Source: Eubacteriales bacterium (GTDB taxonomy: Bacteria > Bacillota > Clostridia > Oscillospirales > Oscillospiraceae). Taken from it: a stretch of 64,000 nucleotides of DNA. Numbering within the stretch: position 1 is the first letter of the stretch; the number at the start of each line of letters is the position of its first letter. The stretch lies in contig JAUNPV010000009.1 in assembly GCA_030536515.1 (NCBI GenBank), positions 52,878-116,877 on the forward strand, in the 5' to 3' direction. This document shows, piece after piece, positions 49,508 through 56,608 of the stretch. The position numbers and the translations under genes are program-made. A model generated the notes under the pieces. That model was not told the DNA's origin. It searched no databases and saw nothing but the letters and a program-made list of their open reading frames with translations.

Positions 49508-49557
49508 AAAATGTCATTGCCGGGGAAGCAGCTCCGCTTCCCCGCAATGACATTTTT
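49508..49557. repeat. Palindromic repeat, AATGTCATTGC family; likely terminator
   Basis: AAATGTCATTGCCGGGGAAG followed by its complement with a CAGCT centre. On the minus strand it lies just after the desulfoferrodoxin stop codon and is followed by T-rich sequence, so it can act as its terminator. Ends match those at 18244-18291 and 47405-47510. Confidence 0.7.
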
Positions 49558-49560
49558 CAA

Positions 49561-49941
49561 TTACCCTTCCGATTTCCAAAGCCCGTGGATGTTGCAGTAG
49601 GCGTACACCGCCCGGACCTGCTCCCCCGGGCACAGGGCGAAGCAGACCCTGGGCTCCATGCCCGGGTGGAGCCGCCGCCGCTGGATGCCGGAATCGGTGA
49701 CCAGGGACACCCACTGAATGTAGTGCTCCGGCACCATGGGATGCTTCACCGCCCCCACCTGGACGTGGACCTGGCCGTCCCTGATTTCGTACACGGGAAT
49801 ATGCTTTTCCACGGCGGCATCCACCGTCCCCGGAATCAGCGCCTGCATTTTCTCCCCGCAGCACGTCACCGGCACCCCCGCATCCTCCACGAAGGTGATG
49901 ATGTTGCCGCAGTGGCCGCAGATAAAATACCGTTCCTCCAT
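49561..49941 (-). CDS. Desulfoferrodoxin (superoxide reductase)
   Basis: Cytoplasmic iron enzyme that reduces superoxide to hydrogen peroxide without making oxygen, an anaerobe protection route. The 126 residues begin with a desulforedoxin-like site: Cys8, Cys11 (CGHC) and Cys27-Cys28, able to bind the first iron. The catalytic site ligands are His47 (EKHIPVY), His66 and His73 (KHPMVPEHYIQW), Cys116 and His119 (YCNIHGLW), the last two at exactly the numbering of characterised enzymes. It is therefore a two-iron superoxide reductase. Preceded by AAAAGGAGG; monocistronic. Confidence 0.93.
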   Translation of the reverse strand: MEERYFICGHCGNIITFVEDAGVPVTCCGEKMQALIPGTVDAAVEKHIPVYEIRDGQVHVQVGAVKHPMVPEHYIQWVSLVTDSGIQRRRLHPGMEPRVCFALCPGEQVRAVYAYCNIHGLWKSEG

Positions 49942-49988
49942 GCGATACCTCCTTTTCCTCTCTTGCAGTATATCCGGATTGGAGAAAA

Positions 49989-50342
49989 CTATGTGTCCCG
50001 CCGGGAAATCGCCCAGTCCAGCAGGGAAAGGCAGTGGTCCATGGCCTCGACGGTGGGGGTGAAGCGCCGGTACTGGGGGGAGCCGGGGGCGTATTTTCCC
50101 CGGGCGTTGGCGGTTTTGCTGCGAATGGACCGAATGGGCGCCAGGGCCTGTCCCAGTTCCTCAGGGCTGAACGCCTGCCCGCTTCCCACCAGCAGACTCC
50201 GCACCAGCTGCAAAGCCCGGATGCGGTTTCGCAGCAGCGAGCATTGCGCCGTCCCCTCCGGGAATTTCGGCTGCATTTTTATGCAGCGTTCCAGAGCGGA
50301 ATCCACGATTTTTAAACTTTTTTCACATTTTTCATCCACCAA
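49989..50342 (-). CDS. Hypothetical helical protein
   Basis: A 117-residue, basic, apparently all-helical protein starting MVDEKCEKSLKIVDSAL after TGAGGAGGG. It contains LLRNRIRALQLVRSLLVG and a stretch ALAPIRSIRSKTANARGKY. No motif is recognised, and there is no signal peptide or membrane helix. It lies alone between the superoxide reductase gene and the riboswitch-controlled flavoprotein gene. Reality is supported by the ribosome site and the GC pattern in keeping with neighbours. Confidence 0.55.
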   Translation of the reverse strand: MVDEKCEKSLKIVDSALERCIKMQPKFPEGTAQCSLLRNRIRALQLVRSLLVGSGQAFSPEELGQALAPIRSIRSKTANARGKYAPGSPQYRRFTPTVEAMDHCLSLLDWAISRRDT

Positions 50343-50471
50343 AATCCCTCCTCACAGCCGCCCGTCCTGTTTCTGCCGCTATTTTAGCACAGCGGCGTTT
50401 GCAATGCAACGGAAAAATAGCCGTTCCGGCCTCTTTCTGAAATAAAATGTGAAACAATTCGGCGGAAATCC

Positions 50472-50626
50472 TTGACATTTCGAACCTTTTCTGTTATCAT
50501 AAATCTGTACGGGCTTTTTGTATAAATTCAAATAATGGTTGAATGTTTCTACCAACTACCGATAGTTGACTATGGAGAGCTCCCCGCTGGGGGAACTATA
50601 ATCTATCGGCGGTTGGGATTTTTTAT
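50472..50626 (+). promoter_or_regulatory. Promoter and guanine-type purine riboswitch with terminator
   Basis: Promoter TTGACA (50472-50477), 17 bp, TATCAT (50495-50500). The aptamer has P1 arms 50513-50522 and 50571-50580 (10 pairs, several G-U), P2 TTCAA/TTGAA with loop ATAATGG, the core GTTTCTACC, P3 CAACT/AGTTG with loop ACCGAT, and J3-1 ACTAT. The specificity base is C50570, predicting guanine or hypoxanthine rather than adenine. The only strong terminator stem is CCAACTACCGATAG (50552-50565) with CTATCGGCGGTTGG (50603-50616) followed by T6. It uses the P3 strand, so ligand binding should prevent termination. Confidence 0.85.
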
Positions 50627-50652
50627 GTCTCGCCAAAACAGGAGGAAAGCAT

Positions 50653-52065
50653 ATGAATTGTGATGTTGTCATCATCGGTGCCGGCCCTGCCGGCGTTTTT
50701 ACGGCCTTGGAAATGCTGCGCCGGGGAAGCAAGCAGAAAATCGTCATCGTGGAAAAGGGCAAGGCCATCGAGCAGCGCCGCTGCCCCAAGAGCCAGACCA
50801 AAAAGTGCGTCAGCTGCAAGCCCTACTGCCATATCACCACCGGCTTCTCCGGGGCCGGGGCCTTTTCTGACGGCAAGCTGTCGCTGAGCTATGAGGTGGG
50901 CGGCGAGCTGCCGGAGCTCATCGGCGAAAGCTACGCCCAGGAGCTTATCGACTACACTGACAAAATCTACCTGGAATTCGGTGCCGACACCAAAATCGAG
51001 GGCGTGTCCGACACCCAGAAAATCAAGGACATCCGCAAGCGGGCCATCCAGGCGGGCCTCAAGCTGGTGGACTGCCCCATCCGGCACATGGGCACCGAAA
51101 AGGCCCAGGAAATCTACCTGGCCATCGAGCAGTACCTGCTGGCCCACGGGGTGGAGATTCTGTTCGAATACAACTGCGTCAATCTGATGATGCAAAACGG
51201 GGCCTGCGTGGGCGTCACCGTGGAGCCCGCCTCCGGCCGGGGCGTGAGCTTGGAAATCGAGGCAAAGCACACCATCGTGGCCACCGGCCGCCGGGGGGCC
51301 GACTGGCTGGAAAAGCTCTGCGAGGAGCACGCCATTGCCCACCAGCCCGGCACCGTGGACATCGGCGTCCGGGTGGAGGTCCGCAACGAGATTATGGAGG
51401 ACGTGAACAATGTGCTCTATGAGTCCAAGCTCATCGGCTACCCCCAGCCCTTCAAGAACAAGGTCCGGACCTTCTGCCAGAATCCCGGCGGCTTCGTCAG
51501 CCAGGAGAACTACGACAACGACCTGGCGGTGGTCAACGGCCATTCTTACAAGGACCTGAAGTCCCATAACACCAACCTGGCCATCCTCTGCTCCCACAAC
51601 TTCACCACCCCCTTCAACCAGCCCATCGCCTACGCCCAGAAAATCGGCGAGCTGACCAATATGCTGGGCTCCGGCCGCATTCTGGTCCAGCGCTTCGGCG
51701 ACATTCTGGACGGCAAGCGGACCTGGCAGAAGGAGCTGAGCCGCTCCAACGTCCGGCCCACCCTGCCCGACGCCGTGGCCGGTGACATCACCTCCGCCAT
51801 GCCCTACCGGGCCATGGTGAACATCATCGGCTTCATCCAGTCCGTGGAGCACGTGGTCCCGGGCTTCGCCAGCCCCGAGACCCTGCTGTACTCTCCCGAG
51901 CTGAAATTCTACAGCAACAAGGTAAAAATGGACGAAAACCTCACCACCAACATCCCGGGCCTGCACTGCCTGGGCGATTCCAGCGGCTGGACCCGAGGCC
52001 TGATGATGGCCTCCGTCATGGGCGTCCTCATGGGCCAGAAGCTGGCGGAAGAGGAGAACCCTTAA
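50653..52065 (+). CDS. COG2509 FAD-dependent dehydrogenase
   Basis: Cytoplasmic flavoprotein of 470 residues. It starts MNCDVVIIGAGPAGVFTALE, the FAD-binding Rossmann motif, followed by the acidic end IVEKGKAIEQRRCP. A cysteine-rich patch CPKSQTKKCVSCKPYC and TTGFSGAGAFSDGKLSLS are typical of the COG2509 group, and HTIVATGRRGADW and GLHCLGDSSGWTRGLMMASVMG (quoted in part: CLGDSSGWTRGL) close the FAD site. Reaction unknown. Control by a guanine-type riboswitch suggests a link to purine metabolism. Preceded by AGGAGGAAAG. Confidence 0.85.
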   Translation: MNCDVVIIGAGPAGVFTALEMLRRGSKQKIVIVEKGKAIEQRRCPKSQTKKCVSCKPYCHITTGFSGAGAFSDGKLSLSYEVGGELPELIGESYAQELIDYTDKIYLEFGADTKIEGVSDTQKIKDIRKRAIQAGLKLVDCPIRHMGTEKAQEIYLAIEQYLLAHGVEILFEYNCVNLMMQNGACVGVTVEPASGRGVSLEIEAKHTIVATGRRGADWLEKLCEEHAIAHQPGTVDIGVRVEVRNEIMEDVNNVLYESKLIGYPQPFKNKVRTFCQNPGGFVSQENYDNDLAVVNGHSYKDLKSHNTNLAILCSHNFTTPFNQPIAYAQKIGELTNMLGSGRILVQRFGDILDGKRTWQKELSRSNVRPTLPDAVAGDITSAMPYRAMVNIIGFIQSVEHVVPGFASPETLLYSPELKFYSNKVKMDENLTTNIPGLHCLGDSSGWTRGLMMASVMGVLMGQKLAEEENP

Positions 52066-52143
52066 CCCAATTTCGTAGGGGAGGGGCTCGCCCCCTCCCG
52101 GCAATTCTGCTGGATTCCGGCTGTTAAATTGTATCGTACGCAG

Positions 52144-52178
52144 AAAAAATCCCACCGACGGTCAGTCGGTGGGATTTT
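52144..52178 (+). terminator. Intrinsic terminator after COG2509 gene
   Basis: AAAATCCCACCGAC-GGTCA-GTCGGTGGGATTTT, a perfect 14-bp stem with A and T tracts on both sides. A fragment of the 25434-25545 repeat (CGTAGGGGAGGGGCTCGCC) lies upstream at 52074. Confidence 0.88.
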
Positions 52179-52210
52179 GCTGTCAGACCGCTCCAATTTA
52201 CAACATAATA

Positions 52211-52239
52211 TTGATTTTTACACCCTATTGTGCTATGAT
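52211..52239 (+). promoter_or_regulatory. Promoter of the methyltransferase/nuclease module
   Basis: TTGATT (52211-52216), 17-bp spacer, TATGAT (52234-52239), in AT-rich DNA marking the end of the GC-rich core. The methyltransferase gene begins 46 bp downstream. Confidence 0.6.
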
Positions 52240-52285
52240 TTATTGCAGAAATAGAAAACAATACAGAGAAAGGCGGTGCGGAATA

Positions 52286-53428
52286 ATGCCTAAGAAAAAC
52301 GACACGCTTGTTGCGGCGCAGAATAAAAAAAGCGACGAATTTTATACACAATATGAGGATATTCAGCGGGAAGTTAACGCATATTTAGAATATGACCCCG
52401 ACACTTTTCGAGATAAAACGGTATTATTGCCGTGTGATGACCCTGAATGGAGCAATTTTACACGGTTTTTTGCGCAGAATTTCGAGTTGCTCGGACTAAA
52501 AAAGCTAATTAGCACAAGTTATGCGACAGAAAGCAAAATTGAGCATGAATACATTCAGCTTTCCGTATATGATTTTCTGACTGACTTTGAGACAAGTTCG
52601 CAACAATATAATGAAACTATTTCTCCAAAGCGTGGAAAGATTTTTACCTTAACTCGGCGAAATAGAAAGATTGATATTCATGACCTGCAATGGAAGTATC
52701 TTGATGGTGACGGCGATTTCCGAAGCGAGGAAGTCACAGCATTGCGAGATGAAGCGGATATAATCGTTACTAATCCACCGTTTTCGCTTTTTAGGGAATT
52801 TGTCGCATGGGTTATGGGAGCAAATAAAAAATGCTTGATTATTGGCAATATCAACTGCATAACCTATAAAGAGTTTTTCCCGCTGATACAGGATAACAAA
52901 ATCTGGACTGGTTGCAGATTCAATAAACGAATAAACGGCAGAAACATGATGTTCTCTGTCCCGGACAGTTACCCGTCAAGTGGTACCGAAATTTTTAACG
53001 AAAACGGTAAGCGGTATATTAGCGTTGCTGGTACTGGATGGTATACAAACTTAGAACATGGACGCAGACACCAACCATTGCCGTTAATGACAATGGCAGA
53101 CAATCTAAAGTTTAGTAAACATAAAGAGATAATTGAAAGAGGTTATCCCCGCTATGTAAATTTTGACGCTATAGAGGTTAGCTATTCTGATGCAATACCT
53201 TCTGACTATGACGGTTTAATGGGAGTTCCTATCAGTTTCCTTAATATGTATTGTCCTGAGCAGTTTGAGATTATCGGCATTAGTTTGGAACTTGCAGAGG
53301 ATATGAAGAACCATGCCGAAAAAGGCGAGTATATGGCCGGAGGAAAAAGATTCTACTTAGCGGAAGAAAATGGAAAGTATAAATATCGCCGTATGTATGA
53401 CCGACTTGTAATAAGGAGAAAGCCATGA
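52286..53428 (+). CDS. EcoRI-family adenine-specific DNA methyltransferase
   Basis: A 380-residue enzyme. Conserved stretches of the EcoRI-methylase family are DEFYTQYEDIQREVNAYL near the start, LLPCDDPEWSNFTRFFAQNF, the catalytic DIIVTNPPFSLFREFV motif (NPPF, target base pocket), IGNINCITYKEFFPLI and FNKRINGRNMMF-like regions. ATG 52286 is chosen because the longer frame upstream lies in the promoter. It overlaps the DUF262-HNH gene by 4 bp. It should methylate adenine in a specific site; whether it protects against, or labels DNA for, the partner nuclease is open. Confidence 0.88.
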   Translation: MPKKNDTLVAAQNKKSDEFYTQYEDIQREVNAYLEYDPDTFRDKTVLLPCDDPEWSNFTRFFAQNFELLGLKKLISTSYATESKIEHEYIQLSVYDFLTDFETSSQQYNETISPKRGKIFTLTRRNRKIDIHDLQWKYLDGDGDFRSEEVTALRDEADIIVTNPPFSLFREFVAWVMGANKKCLIIGNINCITYKEFFPLIQDNKIWTGCRFNKRINGRNMMFSVPDSYPSSGTEIFNENGKRYISVAGTGWYTNLEHGRRHQPLPLMTMADNLKFSKHKEIIERGYPRYVNFDAIEVSYSDAIPSDYDGLMGVPISFLNMYCPEQFEIIGISLELAEDMKNHAEKGEYMAGGKRFYLAEENGKYKYRRMYDRLVIRRKP

Positions 53429-54588
53429 ATACTGAATTGAACATTGACTTAACTGTTGAAAAGGTATGCGAGGGCTTTGTCTATAATGAATATGAGGGCA
53501 AAGGGCTTTTTGGGCTAGCCGGAAACCTGACCATTCAGCCAGAGTACCAGCGTAATTATATTTATGCAGACGGAAAAAAAGACGTTGCCGTTATTCAGTC
53601 CATTCTAAAGGGCTACCCTATCGGACTTATCTACTTTACAAAGGTATCTGACGACAAGTTTGAAATTCTTGACGGACAGCAGCGTATAACAAGCATAGGT
53701 CGCTTCTTAACGGGGAAGTTTCCAATTGTAGATGAAAACGGAATGCAACAGTATTTTGGCGGGTTAGCTGAGAATCTGCAACGAAAAATTCTTGATACGA
53801 AACTGACAATCTACGAATGCAGCGGCACAGAAAGCGAAATCAAGGAATGGTTCAGGACAATAAATATTGTTGGCGTTCCGCTGAACGAACAGGAACTTTT
53901 GAATGCGATCTATTCTGGCCCATTTGTGACACTTGCCAAAGCAGAATTTTCCAACAGTCAAAATGCAAATATTCAAAAATGGGCGGCGTACATAAGCGGC
54001 GATGTTAAACGGCAGGATTATTTGCGTACTGCCCTTATGTGGGTTAGCAAAGGCAATATAGACGACTATATGAGCCGCCATAGATATGACACCAATATAA
54101 CGGAATTAAAAGCCTATTTCAACAGCGTTATTGACTGGGTATCAAGCGTATTTATTGATGTCGAAACAGAAATGCGCGGCTTGAACTGGGGCGCATTATA
54201 TGAGCGTTTCCATACGAATGCATATAATCCAAACAAGGTTCACTCAAAGTTGCGAGAACTGTATTCAGACTTTTTTGTCAAAAATCGCAAGGGAGCGTTT
54301 GAATACATTTTAGGTGGCTGCTTGGATACAAAGCTGCTTGATATTCGTATGTTTGATGAAGTTACAAAACGGACTGTTTACGGACAGCAAACAGCGGATG
54401 CAACAGCAAGAAATGTTTCCAACTGTCCGTTGTGTGCAATGGGAAATAATAGCAACAAACGGCGCATATACAAAATAAAAGAAATGGACGCTGACCATGT
54501 AACGGCATGGAGTAATGGCGGCGCAACGGATATTAGCAACTGCACGATGCTTTGCTCTACACACAACCGTGCAAAAGGTAATAAATAA
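53425..54588 (+). CDS. DUF262-HNH endonuclease paired with methyltransferase
   Basis: A 387-residue protein, ATGA-coupled to the methyltransferase gene. Residues about 15-220 are a DUF262 (GmrS/ParB-like) NTPase domain with QPEYQRNYIY, IQSILKGYPIG and the DGQQRITSI motif (about 91-99). The C-terminus is an HNH nuclease with CPLC, DADHVTAWSNGGATDISN and MLCSTHNRAKGNK. DUF262-nuclease proteins include GmrSD-type and SspE-type defence nucleases that sense DNA modification. The pairing with an EcoRI-type adenine methylase suggests a restriction system or a modification-sensing system. Low GC, as expected of acquired DNA. Confidence 0.85.
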   Translation: MNTELNIDLTVEKVCEGFVYNEYEGKGLFGLAGNLTIQPEYQRNYIYADGKKDVAVIQSILKGYPIGLIYFTKVSDDKFEILDGQQRITSIGRFLTGKFPIVDENGMQQYFGGLAENLQRKILDTKLTIYECSGTESEIKEWFRTINIVGVPLNEQELLNAIYSGPFVTLAKAEFSNSQNANIQKWAAYISGDVKRQDYLRTALMWVSKGNIDDYMSRHRYDTNITELKAYFNSVIDWVSSVFIDVETEMRGLNWGALYERFHTNAYNPNKVHSKLRELYSDFFVKNRKGAFEYILGGCLDTKLLDIRMFDEVTKRTVYGQQTADATARNVSNCPLCAMGNNSNKRRIYKIKEMDADHVTAWSNGGATDISNCTMLCSTHNRAKGNK

Positions 54589-54590
54589 TT

Positions 54591-54740
54591 GTGCTTATCG
54601 GGATGACTCAGCAAAGACTGTAGGGCGGCCTGCCCTCAGGCCGCCACCCATGTTTTCCACCTGAAAACATGGGAAAACAGACTGCCACACCAGAAAAGCG
54701 AACTGGCTCGCAATGACAAGCTGAGCTACCCGATAAGCAG
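54591..54740. repeat. Dispersed inverted-repeat element, copy C
   Basis: Outer ends GTGCTTATCGGGATGACTCA and TGAGCTACCCGATAAGCAG are inverted repeats, the best-preserved pair of the family. Inside are hairpins GGCGGCCTG-CCCT-CAGGCCGCC and CCCATGTTTTC/GAAAACATGGG, and an end fragment of the other family (ACTGGCTCGCAATGACA, 54702). It separates the nuclease gene from tRNA-Tyr. A nested insertion of one repeat family in the other is possible. Confidence 0.7.
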
Positions 54741-54853
54741 ATTAAGAAATAGGATTACTTTCAAAAAATTCCGGGCAGGCAGTAAATCAAGTGAATAGTG
54801 AAGAGTGAAGAGGTAAAAAGTAAAAATTCCGAGTGCAGTGCACTCGGAATTTT

Positions 54854-54938
54854 TGGTGGGGGAGGACGGATTCGAACCATCGAAGCGAAACGCAGCAGAT
54901 TTACAGTCTGTCCCCTTTGGCCACTCGGGAACTCCCCC
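54854..54938 (-). tRNA. tRNA-Tyr (anticodon GTA)
   Basis: Read on the minus strand, 85 nt including encoded CCA. Acceptor GGGGGAG pairs with CTCCCCC; the D arm contains CCGAGTGGCCAAAGGGG, the anticodon loop CTGTAAA centres on GTA, a long class-II variable arm CTGCGTTTCGCTTCG follows, and the T arm reads GGTTCGAATCC. These features define tRNA-Tyr. It probably once followed a tRNA-Thr gene in the same transcript. Confidence 0.95.
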
Positions 54939-55097
54939 AGATATAAGATTCGATTTGAGACATTCCGTCCAAAACCCCTCGTAACCCCAAATCAAAGCCC
55001 AGCGAAGCGGGTTTGATTTGGAAGCGAAGAAGCGCCACGCCAGGCTAAGAAGCCTCGCCGAAGGCGATGATTCGTGCCGTAAGGGGCGCTTCTGAGC

Positions 55098-55143
55098 TGG
55101 AGCCGGTAGACGGACTCGAACCCCCGACCTACTGATTACAAAG
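55098..55143 (-). other. 3' fragment of tRNA-Thr (TGT), probable attachment site
   Basis: On the minus strand the sequence from the anticodon loop to CCA is intact: TTTGTAATCAGTAGGTCGGG, the T loop GGGGTTCGAGTCC, acceptor TACCGGCT and CCA. The 5' half (acceptor GCCGGTA, D arm, anticodon stem) is missing, replaced by AT-rich DNA beginning at the anticodon loop. This is what remains at one edge when an integrative element uses tRNA-Thr as its site. The complete gene would be expected at the other edge, beyond 64000. No other copy of this fragment occurs in the window. Confidence 0.75.
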
Positions 55144-55508
55144 CCCTCCTGGATGATTTTTCTAATAATTTTTAATGCTTTGTAATGTTCTTTGCTACAA
55201 TGTGATTTGTTTTTAGAACTTTCTGTTACTGCTGTTTGCATGTATTTTGTACCTGTTTGTGGTCAGCTCATGTGGTCATTTTATATCGATGTTTGAGGGC
55301 ATATTCAAGAGCAATGAAGAACACTATGTATCACATCAAAGAATTGAGAAACAGCAGATGGGATTATCAATCCAACTATATTACATTCAGAGTCAATAGA
55401 ACCAGTCAGATATTGGGACGGAGAAAACAAGGAAAAGGCGATTGAATTTTGAGAGCCGTAGAGACACAGGCAATGCGAAAGCAAGCCCGTGTTTTTTCAT
55501 GCAATCGA
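55144..55508. other. Island edge, no convincing gene
   Basis: AT-rich 365 bp between the tRNA-Thr fragment and the DUF3791 gene. On the minus strand a short open stretch (55241 to the tRNA fragment) reads MQTAVTESSKNKSHCSKEHY, with no ribosome site and no recognisable domain; it may be the tail of a lost integrase or simply chance. No integrase is visible here or elsewhere in the window. Confidence 0.5.
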
Positions 55509-55721
55509 TTATGCCGGGTCTGCCTGTCTTGCTTCGATATACAGGTCAATATCTCCAACGATATATTTGTCACCAGTAGTGTGCAGTGCTTCAAAGCAGG
55601 AATATATGTACTCCCATATCCCGTATTTTGTGAACAACTGGGAAACCTGCTTGCCGGTCAAGTCCTTTGCAGACTTATATATCTCGAGACAATATACTAA
55701 GAACTTTCCCTCATTGCTCAT
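55509..55721 (-). CDS. DUF3791 small protein
   Basis: A 70-residue protein, ATG 55721 with AGGAGGTCAGAAT upstream. It reads MSNEGKFLVYCLEIYKSAKD, then LTGKQVSQLFTKYGIWEYIYSCFEALHTTGDKYIVGDIDLYI (quoted in part: GKQVSQLFTKYGIWEYI). This matches the DUF3791 family of Firmicutes, usually encoded beside a DUF3990 protein and suspected to be toxin-antitoxin-like. No DUF3990 gene follows here, so the partner may have been lost. It lies downstream of the orphan AbiEi gene in the same direction. Confidence 0.75.
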   Translation of the reverse strand: MSNEGKFLVYCLEIYKSAKDLTGKQVSQLFTKYGIWEYIYSCFEALHTTGDKYIVGDIDLYIEARQADPA

Positions 55722-55872
55722 ATTCTGACCTCCTGCGGTTTCTTTGCTTTACAATAGGACAAACCAAATGGGAAATGGTGGCATTTTTATTCTAAAGGCA
55801 AGACAGAGTTGGCAATTCTCTTTTCTCCTCCAACAACGGTGGTATAGAATCGCTGTTTTGCTGTTTTAATCA

Positions 55873-56466
55873 TCAGAGCAACACTTCCAAATACTGCTGT
55901 AAAATTTTATCCACACGGAACATAGCTGCATATCGCATCAATTTTCGCAGATCTTTATCCTTTCGTCGGACATACTGTTTCAAGGCATTTTGAAAAGTCT
56001 GAATTTCGATACGGCTTCTGCTTCGGATCAAATCACAAATTGTGCGCTCCATATCGTAAGTTGGAACAGTATGACCAAAAGGAGTCTGCGCAGTGGTAAT
56101 ACCGATCTCATATAGTTCAGGCCGAATGGTATATGCCATGATCCCGTCCGCTTTTAATCTGGTCGGGCTGTACCCACGCTTGACAGTGACCGAGTAAGGC
56201 GATGGCTCACGGTCAGTCAAATCATGAAAAAACAATGCGGTCTCGTGGGAAAATACAGCTTGGCTACATCTCAGGTGGATTAGGTACATTGCATCCACCC
56301 AGGCATCTTCCGACACATAAACACCATGTGCAACTTGTTCCAGTTTTGCATCCTTGATATACTTATAAAACACGGGCTTAGAAATATCTGCCTGTATTAC
56401 TTGCGGAGTTTGAAGTGTTCCGCCATACTGTTGTAGCATCTCGTCAAGCTGCTCAAACTGAGTCAC
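55873..56466 (-). CDS. Orphan AbiEi-type antitoxin
   Basis: A 197-residue protein of the AbiEi family: an N-terminal winged helix (YGGTLQTPQVIQADISKPVF, KYIKDAKLEQVAHGVYV), then VFSHETALFFHDLTDREP, the MERTICDLIRSRSR segment and the tail RVDKILQQYLEVLL. It is a paralogue of the AbiEi at 57983-58576 (same length, shared FSHETALF, ERTICD and QQYLEVLL). AbiEi proteins repress their own operon and neutralise the AbiEii nucleotidyltransferase. No AbiEii follows; the bases after its stop hold only a 28-codon frame. It may be a relic or a second antitoxin. Confidence 0.88.
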   Translation of the reverse strand: MTQFEQLDEMLQQYGGTLQTPQVIQADISKPVFYKYIKDAKLEQVAHGVYVSEDAWVDAMYLIHLRCSQAVFSHETALFFHDLTDREPSPYSVTVKRGYSPTRLKADGIMAYTIRPELYEIGITTAQTPFGHTVPTYDMERTICDLIRSRSRIEIQTFQNALKQYVRRKDKDLRKLMRYAAMFRVDKILQQYLEVLL

Positions 56467-56483
56467 TCAAATCACTTCCTTTT

Positions 56484-56511
56484 GTGCTACTATTATACAC
56501 GACAGTAGCAC
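56484..56511 (-). promoter_or_regulatory. Promoter and inverted-repeat operator of the orphan AbiEi gene
   Basis: GTGCTACT (56484-56491) and AGTAGCAC (56504-56511) form an inverted repeat around a minus-strand TATAAT. The AbiEi start codon lies 18 bp downstream. AbiEi proteins bind inverted repeats over their own promoter, so this is the probable autoregulatory site. Confidence 0.65.
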
Positions 56512-56608
56512 GAAAGTAAACAAGATGTTTTATGTAATGTGGATTAAATTTAGAAATAGGAAGATCATTTTAGTATTGAAAAAACAAAAGAAATGGTATA
56601 CACTAGAC

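Noticed and set aside
54591-54740. CRISPR-like repeat region
   Set aside because: The repeated units are inverted, not regularly spaced direct repeats, and there are no spacers or cas genes. No CRISPR array was seen anywhere in the window.
54726-55241. 171-codon minus-strand frame across tRNA-Tyr and the tRNA-Thr fragment
   Set aside because: It reads straight through two RNA features and has no ribosome site; only its first 30 codons lie outside them and no domain is recognisable.
55741-55872. Short minus-strand frame (28 codons) directly after the orphan AbiEi stop, as a remnant AbiEii
   Set aside because: Its sequence does not resemble the start of the neighbouring AbiEii and it ends quickly, so a remnant toxin is not supported.
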